Shown piece after piece: positions 47,607 through 55,553 of a DNA stretch of 64,000 nucleotides. Position 1 is the first letter of the stretch. Each line of letters opens with the position of its first letter. The DNA is taken from the NCBI RefSeq assembly GCF_004331675.1, contig NZ_SJSN01000011.1, positions 142,473-206,472 on the forward strand, in the 5' to 3' direction. The notes under the pieces are model-generated. The model was not told the origin of the DNA. It saw nothing but the letters and a program-made list of their open reading frames with translations, and did no database searches. This stretch comes from Pedobacter frigidisoli (lineage in GTDB: Bacteria; Bacteroidota; Bacteroidia; Sphingobacteriales; Sphingobacteriaceae). The position numbers and the translations under genes were made by a program.

Positions 47607-49604
47607 ATGAAAAAGGTAATATATATCATTTTATTAGTTTTTCCGGTGTTGGCATGGTCGCAAGCTAAAGAAGGAAAAGCCGCATTTATTGGTTACAATG
47701 GGATTTACATTTATAATTTGTTCAAGCCAGCATCAGTTCAACATCCTGATGGGGACGTGATCGGTTTTAAACTAGACAGAAAGAGCAGCAGGGAAACAGC
47801 GTGGACAACTATTCAAAAGTTTAGCTCTCCCTCAAATTATGATGAATTGGTTAAGGGTTATGAAAAAGCGAAAACTAAGGTCTTTGAATATAGACAGGAA
47901 AGTGCTTACGGTATAGATGAGGTTTGGCCGATATATAAAAAGACATTTACCTACGATTCGCTTTCTATTTATGTTACTCAGCAAGCACTTGCCGTAGCGT
48001 TTAACTTATTGTTGGTAGATACAACTGCAAACGTTGCAGATACTTACCAATATCGAGTTGTGCAAGTTAAGCGTGATCAAACAAATGGTGCGCTATACAC
48101 ATCTACGCCCGTTTCTTACGCATACAAGTTTCCAGCTAATAAACCTAAGGCAAAACTCCGCTCTCTTTTGGGCGGTATAAATAGATTGGTTTTCGTGGCC
48201 AAAGCTACTGCAGAAGAGCCTGAAGGGCTTTTGATTAAAAGAAAAACCGAGGATGGAAAATTTGAAAGAGTAATGCCTTTTTACACCATAGAAAAAATTA
48301 AAGATAGTATTACCTACATGGTTAGTGATGAAGATGTAAGTAGCGAAAAATTATACCAATACACCGTAACTCCAGTAAATAGATACGGAGGCGGAGCCAA
48401 TTCGGTATCCGATACGATTTCTGCAAATGCCATAGATCAAAAATTATTAATACCCAAGGGCTTAACTGCAAAAGCCGACAGTCTCAATAATTCTATAACC
48501 CTAAACTGGGGTTTCTTAAAACCCGATTATGTTAGCACAGTTATGATTTACAGGTCTGAGGCTTACGAAGATGGATATACTTACTTGAGCTCATCTCAAA
48601 CTGGGGTTTATGTAGATAAATCGGTAATACCTGGTAAAAAATATTATTATTATTTAACCATTACAGATAAATTTGGAAGGCCATCAGAGCGGAGTACCAA
48701 GGTATTCGGTTTAGTTCAAAATTTATCAAAACCAATAGCTCCACAATATGTAAAAGTAGCATCATCTACTGGTGGCAATGTATTAACTTGGGAGGATTAT
48801 AGCCCTGCTACCAGAGGTTATCGGGTTTACAGAACAGATCAAATTGAGGGGAAGTTAGTGCCCGCAAGTGATTTTATATACGTCGATTCAAAGCTAGAGG
48901 GGAAATATTCCTACACCGATACTTCTTCTTTAATTAAAGCCAAAGGTTATGCAGTAAGATTGGAAAACTTAAGCAATGTGCAAAGTGAGTTTTCGAAAGT
49001 TGTTTACGTGGCTGATAAAGATAAAACTATACTTACCCCCGCTATTCAAGATGCCTCAACCGACCAAAAATACGTTTATCTATTTTGGAAACAACCAACT
49101 TCAAGTACGGGAGTTCCATCTGGCTATAACTTATACAGAAAAATTGATGATGGAAAATATGAGAAATTGAATAAAAAAATGATAAATGGTACCAAAACTA
49201 GCTACAGAGATTCCATTGTGAATATGGCTGCTGAAATATATTACAAATTAACAGCCGTAAATACAAATAATGTCGAGAGCGAATTTAGCGAAGAATTTCA
49301 AGCCAAAAAATCATCACAAGAAGTTTATCCACCATCTTTTTTAAAGTCATTTGTTACGAATGATAAAAATAGTGTTGCACTTCAATGGCAACCTTCTCAA
49401 AGTAAAATCAAAAATTATTCGATTTACAGATACGCTAGGGGAGAGGAGCCAACGGTAATTGCAGAGGTAGCAGGAACGACGAGGAGTTTTATTGATAAAA
49501 AATACAATAAGGACAAAACAAACTATTATTATATCGTAGCGAATAACGATAAAGGAATTACATCAATAAAATCGAACGAGGCCTTTGTAATTTTAAATAA
49601 GTAA
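47607..49604 (+). CDS. exported fibronectin-III-like repeat protein
   Basis: The 665-residue product has a signal peptide (cut after LAWSQ, about residue 19) and at least four fibronectin-type-III-like repeats with the pattern LxWxxP, YxIYRS, YVDKSVxPGKxYYYYLT and following strands. An N-terminal domain of about 150 residues (FIGYNGIYIYNLF) precedes them. No secretion signal of type IX is seen at the C-terminus (AFVILNK). It begins 8 bp after the giant protein gene and ends the operon. It is probably a surface-exposed partner of that protein. Confidence 0.85.
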   Translation: MKKVIYIILLVFPVLAWSQAKEGKAAFIGYNGIYIYNLFKPASVQHPDGDVIGFKLDRKSSRETAWTTIQKFSSPSNYDELVKGYEKAKTKVFEYRQESAYGIDEVWPIYKKTFTYDSLSIYVTQQALAVAFNLLLVDTTANVADTYQYRVVQVKRDQTNGALYTSTPVSYAYKFPANKPKAKLRSLLGGINRLVFVAKATAEEPEGLLIKRKTEDGKFERVMPFYTIEKIKDSITYMVSDEDVSSEKLYQYTVTPVNRYGGGANSVSDTISANAIDQKLLIPKGLTAKADSLNNSITLNWGFLKPDYVSTVMIYRSEAYEDGYTYLSSSQTGVYVDKSVIPGKKYYYYLTITDKFGRPSERSTKVFGLVQNLSKPIAPQYVKVASSTGGNVLTWEDYSPATRGYRVYRTDQIEGKLVPASDFIYVDSKLEGKYSYTDTSSLIKAKGYAVRLENLSNVQSEFSKVVYVADKDKTILTPAIQDASTDQKYVYLFWKQPTSSTGVPSGYNLYRKIDDGKYEKLNKKMINGTKTSYRDSIVNMAAEIYYKLTAVNTNNVESEFSEEFQAKKSSQEVYPPSFLKSFVTNDKNSVALQWQPSQSKIKNYSIYRYARGEEPTVIAEVAGTTRSFIDKKYNKDKTNYYYIVANNDKGITSIKSNEAFVILNK

Positions 49605-49641
49605 CTCATTCTATCGATAAAATTAGCGTGATATAATGTAA

Positions 49642-50883
49642 CTAATCTGGTTTTTTTGCCAATGGAATATAATCCATTGGCACCATGTCTGCCACTTTCT
49701 CGTACGCCCAATAACCCTCATACAGCAGTGATCGAGAATCGTAAATGCCTCCATTTTCGTAGAAACGAACGCCGCCATCAGTTAAATTGGCTACCGATAT
49801 TTCATTCTCGGGAACATCTAAAGGCCTAAAAATCCAAAAACCAGTATTGGAGTAGGCTAAAGATTCTTTCTCTTTGGTATACTGAATCAATAATGCATCG
49901 GTATAGTTCAGGTATTTAAGATTTTGGTTAAAGTAATGAACCAATGTATCCGTTAAAACTTCAGCTCGCGAAAACTTATCAATAGTTCTTGGCATTTCCT
50001 TTTGCTTTGTCCAAAAAGCCAAAAGGCCAGTATCTATCTTGCCTTTTACTTGCCTTATTCCTGTTTTATCTGGTATGGCTTTTATCTTCTCTAAATTGGT
50101 ATTAATTACGTATTCGGGATAACGGTTTGGATTAGGGGTTTTAATCATCTTATTGATAATAAATCCTTCTTCTTTTGTCTTATTCGCATAGAGCGATCTA
50201 AAAAAATGTTGAGAGGAGCCATAATATGCAACCTCACGGGCGATTACATATTTCTTCTTTTTTGCTGCTGATGCTTTGAGTTCCTCAAAAAACGGGTGAC
50301 CAGAATAATAAATGATGTGGGTTCTAGAATTATACTCAAAATGATCGAGCATATACTTTAAACGATAACCTAAGGCTTTATTTTCTACAATTAAAAATTC
50401 GGTGGTGGTAACGGTTAATGTACTTTTGGTGATATCAAAGTCAACATTTAGAACCTGTGGATTTAAAATTTTGCATTGTAATGCATTAGGCGTTTTGCCA
50501 ATAAAAAAATCCTTAAACTGATTAATATATTTTTGGCGATTTGGATCAGCCCTGATTACAACCTCGTCTAATTGAGCAACATTTTCTTTTAAAATGAGAT
50601 TAACAGTTACCGATTTATCAGAAATAATTACACTTTTTGAGTAGGGGAGATAACCCACGATTTGAACCAATAAATCATAGCTTCCTGGCTTAAGATTTAA
50701 TAGTTTAAATCTTCCATCATTATCAGCTACTGTGGCAATTTTATATCCACTTAGGTAAATACTAGCTCCAGGTAATCCATCCTTATTGTCCCGAACAACT
50801 CCACTAATCGAAAAAGTATCTTGAGCAATTACATTAGTGCCAAAAAGAATAAAAATAAAGGCTACCAAAAGGCTTTTAATCAT
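49642..50883 (-). CDS. exported carboxypeptidase-regulatory-like protein, paralog A
   Basis: The 413-residue protein (ATG at 50883) has a signal peptide (about residues 1-20, NVIAQ) and an N-terminal carboxypeptidase D regulatory-like domain (SISGVVRDNKDGLPGASIYLSG, LKPGSYDLLVQIVGY). It ends with VPMDYIPLAKKPD. The region of about 280 residues between (NALQCKILNPQVLNVDF, LIVENKALGYRLKY, YYSGHPFFEEL) is shared with the next gene and has no recognised name. An ATG at 50901 exists; a near-consensus promoter element TACATTCG at 50896-50889 overlaps it, favouring 50883. It is the last gene of the minus-strand group. Confidence 0.8.
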   Translation of the reverse strand: MIKSLLVAFIFILFGTNVIAQDTFSISGVVRDNKDGLPGASIYLSGYKIATVADNDGRFKLLNLKPGSYDLLVQIVGYLPYSKSVIISDKSVTVNLILKENVAQLDEVVIRADPNRQKYINQFKDFFIGKTPNALQCKILNPQVLNVDFDITKSTLTVTTTEFLIVENKALGYRLKYMLDHFEYNSRTHIIYYSGHPFFEELKASAAKKKKYVIAREVAYYGSSQHFFRSLYANKTKEEGFIINKMIKTPNPNRYPEYVINTNLEKIKAIPDKTGIRQVKGKIDTGLLAFWTKQKEMPRTIDKFSRAEVLTDTLVHYFNQNLKYLNYTDALLIQYTKEKESLAYSNTGFWIFRPLDVPENEISVANLTDGGVRFYENGGIYDSRSLLYEGYWAYEKVADMVPMDYIPLAKKPD

Positions 50884-50963
50884 GGAGACGAATGTAGCCA
50901 AAAGGCTTAATATTTATTAAAATCAGAAAATAATTTTAGCAATTTTAACATTTGAAATTATTT

Positions 50964-52199
50964 TCATGGTGCTGCGGTTGGAATATAATCCATCGGTACA
51001 CTATCTGCAATCTTTTCCCAAGCCCAATAACCTTCAAATAACATGGAACGAGGATTGTAAACACCCCCGTTTTTGTAAAAATAAGCAGGTGGTACTTTTA
51101 GGTTAATTAGTGAAATTTGGAAATTTGCTAGTTCTGGTGTCCTACTCACAGACATATTTATTCTGTTTTTGTAAAGTGCACTTTCCTTTTCCTTAATATA
51201 AATTACGTAAAGCACATTCGTGAAATCGATTTTTTTTATGTCATCATTATATCGATGTACTAACGTGTCTGGAAAAATTTCTGCTCTGTTTAAAACCGCA
51301 ACAGCATGGTTGGATTTAATTTTCGTGATTGTATTTGGTATTAAGGGCTTTTTTTCTGTACCAAAGCTAATTGAACCAGGTAATAATAATCGAGGTGAAG
51401 TTAATCCTCCAACCTGAGATTCCGCAATACTGTCAGCTAAATCTTCCTCTGCCTGATTTCTGATTAGTTTGTTAATTATAAAACCATCTTTTTGAGATGT
51501 GCCGTTAAAGAGTGCATTAAAGAATTGTTGCGAAGAGCCATTAAATGCCTCCTGCCTTTTTTCACTCCACTTTTTCTTCTGATTCTCTGTTCCTGGTAAA
51601 TCTTCATAGGTAGGGTAGCCCTCATAATAAACAATTCCAGCTCTATAATCGTATTGGAATTCCTTTACCAAATATTTAATTTTATAACCTAATGCTTTAT
51701 TCTCAATAATTAAAAATTCTTCTGTTTGAACAGTTAATAAACTTTTCTCTCGGTCATAATCAAATCTTAAAACATCAGAATTTAGGATCTTGCACTTTTG
51801 AGCATTTTCTGTCAATCCTATAAAATATGTTTTAAAAGTATTGAGGTACGATAATCGATTTGGATCGGGTTTTATTGTTACTTCTGATAACTGGGTTGTA
51901 TTCTCTTCTAGCGTGAAATCAAGATTTATATTCTTGTCGCTAATGATTACATTTTTATTTAGTGCTTTAAATCCAATTAATTGAACTAGGATATTATAAT
52001 TTCCCGGCTTTAACTTTAGTATATAATTCCCTTGGTCATCAGTAGATGTCGCAATTTTATAGTCGCTAACGTAAACTCCTGTTCCTGGCAAAGGTTGGTT
52101 GCGCTTATCCTTAATCGTTCCACTGAGGATAAAGCTTTGTTGTGCGTAAGAAAATGCAATACAGCATATTAGAGAGAGAAGAAATAAAATAAATTTCAT
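50964..52199 (-). CDS. exported carboxypeptidase-regulatory-like protein, paralog B
   Basis: The 411-residue protein has a signal peptide (about residues 1-19, SYAQ) and the same layout as paralog A: an N-terminal regulatory-like domain (LSGTIKDKRNQPLPGTGVYVSD), a shared middle region (QKCKILNSDVLRFDYDREKS) and the identical end motif EGYWAWEKIADSVPMDYIP. The two genes are adjacent in tandem and 80 bp apart, so they look like a duplication. Function is unknown; periplasmic or outer-membrane localisation is likely. Confidence 0.8.
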   Translation of the reverse strand: MKFILFLLSLICCIAFSYAQQSFILSGTIKDKRNQPLPGTGVYVSDYKIATSTDDQGNYILKLKPGNYNILVQLIGFKALNKNVIISDKNINLDFTLEENTTQLSEVTIKPDPNRLSYLNTFKTYFIGLTENAQKCKILNSDVLRFDYDREKSLLTVQTEEFLIIENKALGYKIKYLVKEFQYDYRAGIVYYEGYPTYEDLPGTENQKKKWSEKRQEAFNGSSQQFFNALFNGTSQKDGFIINKLIRNQAEEDLADSIAESQVGGLTSPRLLLPGSISFGTEKKPLIPNTITKIKSNHAVAVLNRAEIFPDTLVHRYNDDIKKIDFTNVLYVIYIKEKESALYKNRINMSVSRTPELANFQISLINLKVPPAYFYKNGGVYNPRSMLFEGYWAWEKIADSVPMDYIPTAAP

Positions 52200-52236
52200 T
52201 GAATAAAATATAAACTAATCTAGTAGTTAAATTCCA

Positions 52237-52998
52237 TTAATCATCAAGTTTGAAAGGAATTTCTATAGTAAAAATTTGTTCTACAGTAAAACCATTAGAT
52301 GCAGGGATCCATTTTTTGGAGCTAAGAATTACTCTAATTAATTCCTCAGCACAACCAAAACCAAGATCTTGAAGTACTACAAAATTTTTATAACCGCCTA
52401 AGTTGTCAATAGTAAATCTAATAGCAACCATACCCTCTATATTGTTTTTGACCGCTTTTTGAGGGTATTTAATATTTGCCTTAACGAAGTCGTAAAATTT
52501 ACGGATCCCGCCAGGATATTCTGCTAATTTGGGATATCCAAATGGATGGAAATCATAGACGGTTGTGTCCTTTCTATTGTATTTATATTGGTATTTTTTC
52601 TTTGGCAATAATCTTTTTGCACTGACATTGAATGCTACAGGGTAATTGTTTAGCTTCCGTATTTCTTGTGGCAACATTTCAATTAATAAAAATCGACTGC
52701 CATTAAGTGGTTTTACAATTGCAATTGATTTAGTTCTAACCCTTATTAGATCCGTTGGTTTGATTCCACTTAAGCTAAATAACCCCAAACTATCACTGGC
52801 AGTTTTTATGTAATTCTTATTTTGATCAAATGTTTCTGAGAATACTAAGGCATTATTTACTGGCTTTCCCATTTCATCAATAATTTTTCCATGTATATTG
52901 ATGGTATCCATGTATGAAATAGTACTGTCTCCAACTTTTTGAGCTTTCAAGAATTGTGAAGTACATAACATCGATAAGGTAATTAATAAATTTCTCAT
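52237..52998 (-). CDS. exported TonB-C-terminal domain protein, paralog 1
   Basis: The 253-residue protein (ATG at 52998; an earlier ATG at 53046 would overlap the upstream gene) has a signal peptide, then a carboxypeptidase-regulatory-like domain (NIHGKIIDEMGKPVNNALVFSE) and a TonB C-terminal domain (AEYPGGIRKFYDFVKANIKY, NNIEGMVAIRFTIDNLG). The usual N-terminal membrane anchor and Pro-rich spacer of TonB are absent. It is not an ordinary energy transducer and may instead use the domain for partner binding. It is paralogous to the next gene and 16 bp from it. Confidence 0.78.
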   Translation of the reverse strand: MRNLLITLSMLCTSQFLKAQKVGDSTISYMDTINIHGKIIDEMGKPVNNALVFSETFDQNKNYIKTASDSLGLFSLSGIKPTDLIRVRTKSIAIVKPLNGSRFLLIEMLPQEIRKLNNYPVAFNVSAKRLLPKKKYQYKYNRKDTTVYDFHPFGYPKLAEYPGGIRKFYDFVKANIKYPQKAVKNNIEGMVAIRFTIDNLGGYKNFVVLQDLGFGCAEELIRVILSSKKWIPASNGFTVEQIFTIEIPFKLDD

Positions 52999-53014
52999 GA
53001 GGATTTGCCTATAT

Positions 53015-53764
53015 TTAATCAATAAGTTTGAAAAGAATTTCAACAATTTTACGTGACACTACTGGTTTACTGTCAATAATTTCAGGGTTCCATCGAGGTG
53101 ATAGGTTTACAACTCTTATCGCTTCTTCATCACATCCATAACCAATGCCATTTACTATTCTAGCATTTTCTACTTTTCCAGCTTTTGTTATTGAAAATTT
53201 AAGGATAACTTTTCCCTCAATATTTTTCTGAATTGCTTTTTGCGAGTAAGTTAAGCGGCTATTAATGAAATCAAGAAATGCACCTTTTCCACCAGGAAAA
53301 TCAGCGGTTTTGGAAAACGTAGGGAACGCACAAACTAAATAATCACTTACCAAATATTTAACCTCTTTTCGATGATTTAATCTTTTGGCATGTATGGTTA
53401 CCTTGGCGGTATCTTCTTTAATATTTTTAAAGGGATTTAACGTAATTGTAATGAATCGGCTTCCCTCGTTTACATATCTAAATGATTCTAGACCAACATT
53501 AATTGTAAAAATATCATTCAGTTTTATTCCATTAATGGCAAAATATCCTATGCTATCAACTCTTCCATAGATCACATCATTTTGCAGAATGGTATCTTGC
53601 GAAGTTGTTTTGATATAAACATTGGGAATGGCACTTCCATCGATAGATAAAATTCTTCCCCTAACATTTATCGTGTCAAGTAGAAATTTTTGTGGTTTAA
53701 TATTTTGAGCAAATGCAAAGGAAATAGAGCAAACTAAACAGACTGTAAAAATGATATTCTTCAT
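53015..53764 (-). CDS. exported TonB-C-terminal domain protein, paralog 2
   Basis: The 249-residue product has a signal peptide (to about residue 19, FAFAQ), a regulatory-like domain (INVRGRILSIDGSAIPNVYI) and a TonB C-terminal domain (ADFPGGKGAFLDFINSRL, NIEGKVILKFSITKAGKVE). It lacks a TonB-type anchor. It is 34 bp downstream of recN on the same strand and upstream of its paralog, which suggests one transcript. Function is unknown. Confidence 0.78.
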   Translation of the reverse strand: MKNIIFTVCLVCSISFAFAQNIKPQKFLLDTINVRGRILSIDGSAIPNVYIKTTSQDTILQNDVIYGRVDSIGYFAINGIKLNDIFTINVGLESFRYVNEGSRFITITLNPFKNIKEDTAKVTIHAKRLNHRKEVKYLVSDYLVCAFPTFSKTADFPGGKGAFLDFINSRLTYSQKAIQKNIEGKVILKFSITKAGKVENARIVNGIGYGCDEEAIRVVNLSPRWNPEIIDSKPVVSRKIVEILFKLID

Positions 53765-53798
53765 GCTAAGAAGATGCTGTAAAACCCAATTTCCATAA

Positions 53799-55451
53799 TT
53801 AAGCTAGCAACTCTTTTGCATTTTCCATTGCCGATATCCCTGGGTTTTTACCACTCAACATTTCAGCAATAATTTCAATCCGCTCTTCCTGTTTAAGTTT
53901 ACGAATTCCCGTGGTGGTTTTTCCACCAGCTTCGTTTTTATGAACAAAATAATGCGATTTGCCTTTAGCAGCGATTTGTGGTAAGTGGGTAATCGAAATC
54001 ACCTGCATGTTCTCTCCCAAATCGGAAATAACCTCACCAACTTTAAGCGCCGTTTCTCCAGAAATTCCGGTATCTATTTCATCAAAAATAATAGTAGGTA
54101 ATGAAGTATGTTTGGCTAGCAAGGCTTTAATGGCCAACATTAATCTTGATAATTCTCCACCCGAAGCCACTTTGTTAACAGGTGCAGGTGCTTGACCTGC
54201 ATTTGCAGAAAATAATAAATTGATTTCATCTAAGCCATCTTTTCCTAAATCTGCTAAAGCTTTTTGGGTCAAAACTAATTTTGCACTTGGCATTCCAACG
54301 TTTTTCAAGGTTAAACTTGTTTGCTCCTCAACAACTTTTATTGCCTTTTTTCGGTTTGAGGTTAGTTGTCCAGCTTGTTTGTTGAGCTCCTTTTTAAGTG
54401 CTTCAATTTCCTTTTGAAGTTTTTCTATATTTTCATCAGAAGAAAGCAATTGATTTAAATTTCGTTCTAACTGATTTTGAATTGCAATTAGTTCAGCATT
54501 ACTTGCAACGCGATGCTTTTGTTGGAGCGTATAAAATAAATCCAATCGCTGATTGATGATCTCTAATCGATCGGCACTATGCAATGTATTTTCTTCAATT
54601 CCTGAAACTTCATCGGCAATATCCTTAATCTCAATAATTGATGATTTCAAGCGTTCGTAAAGGGAATTAATCGCTGGATCAAACTTTTCTATTCCTTGCA
54701 ATTGCAGCTGGGCTTCCTTTAAAATTTGTAATGCCGATGGCTCACTTTCATTTAATAAACCTGTAGAAGTTAGTAAAGCTCTTTTGATGGTTTCGGCATG
54801 AGTTAAGCGTTCTAATTCTTGCTCTAATGCTTCCTGTTCACCATCTTTCAAGTTGGCCTGCTCTAATTCATTAGAAAGAAATTGCTCGTAATCTTGTTTG
54901 CTTCGGGCTTCTGCTGCATCATCAATAAGCTTTTTTAAACCATTAGTTTCTTTCCGTAATTGTTTAAATCCTGTACGGTAATCCATTAGTAATGCTTTAT
55001 GATTAGCTAAAGAATCAACAATGAGCAACTGGAAATCAGCATCATTAATTTCTTGTGTGGCATGCTGCGAATGAATATCGATAAGCTTTTCTCCAATCTG
55101 TTTAAGAATTGATAAATTAACTGGCGTATCATTTATGAAAGATCTTGATTTGCCATCAATAGAGATTTCTCTTCTTAAAATACTTTCATTAAAAAAATCC
55201 AGGTCGTTTTCTTCAAAAATCTCTCGTAAATTTTCATCAGCCAGCACAAAATTACCCTCAATAACACATTTTTTATCTTGATTAAAAAAGTATTTACTTT
55301 CAGCTCGCTGGCCTAAAATGAGTGATAAAGCACCTAAAATGATAGATTTACCCGCACCTGTTTCACCTGTGATTATATTTAGGCCTTTATCGAATTCGAT
55401 ATCAAGACTATCAATTAATGCGTAATTACGAATAGAAATTTTTTGTAGCAT
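53799..55451 (-). CDS. recN: DNA repair ATPase RecN
   Basis: The 550-residue protein is an SMC-like ATPase that acts in double-strand break repair. Walker A GETGAGKS is at residues 29-36, and the C-terminal half has SGGELSRLMLAIKAL (signature) and IIFDEIDTGISGETALKV (Walker B region). The coiled-coil middle (about 155-370) is intact. Length matches the family. In many Bacteroidota it follows DUF4835; here a BlaI/BlaR1 pair separates them. Confidence 0.95.
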   Translation of the reverse strand: MLQKISIRNYALIDSLDIEFDKGLNIITGETGAGKSIILGALSLILGQRAESKYFFNQDKKCVIEGNFVLADENLREIFEENDLDFFNESILRREISIDGKSRSFINDTPVNLSILKQIGEKLIDIHSQHATQEINDADFQLLIVDSLANHKALLMDYRTGFKQLRKETNGLKKLIDDAAEARSKQDYEQFLSNELEQANLKDGEQEALEQELERLTHAETIKRALLTSTGLLNESEPSALQILKEAQLQLQGIEKFDPAINSLYERLKSSIIEIKDIADEVSGIEENTLHSADRLEIINQRLDLFYTLQQKHRVASNAELIAIQNQLERNLNQLLSSDENIEKLQKEIEALKKELNKQAGQLTSNRKKAIKVVEEQTSLTLKNVGMPSAKLVLTQKALADLGKDGLDEINLLFSANAGQAPAPVNKVASGGELSRLMLAIKALLAKHTSLPTIIFDEIDTGISGETALKVGEVISDLGENMQVISITHLPQIAAKGKSHYFVHKNEAGGKTTTGIRKLKQEERIEIIAEMLSGKNPGISAMENAKELLA

Positions 55452-55459
55452 AGAGACTA

Positions 55460-55488
55460 CGAAAATACTAAAAAGTTATTTTAACAAA
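55460..55488 (-). promoter_or_regulatory. putative recN promoter
   Basis: On the minus strand TTTG (55488-55485), a 17-nt spacer and TATTTTCG (55467-55460) resemble the consensus with one mismatch. It would give a leader of only a few nucleotides before the ATG at 55451. Confidence 0.4.
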
Positions 55489-55495
55489 GTGCCGA

Positions 55496-55528
55496 AAACA
55501 AAAACAGCGAAGATAATTCTTCGCTGTT
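55496..55528 (-). terminator. terminator of the M56/BlaR1 gene
   Basis: A 10-bp perfect stem (AACAGCGAAG and complement, loop of 6) is followed on the minus strand by TTTTGTTTT. It lies about 26 nt past the stop of the M56 gene. Confidence 0.75.
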
Positions 55529-55553
55529 CAATATATAGTTTGTTTGGTGTTAT

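Noticed and set aside
47500..49604. type IX secretion sorting tail on the giant or FN3 protein
   Set aside because: The C-termini lack the conserved Gly-rich, Lys-ended sorting domain motifs and look like ordinary final strands.
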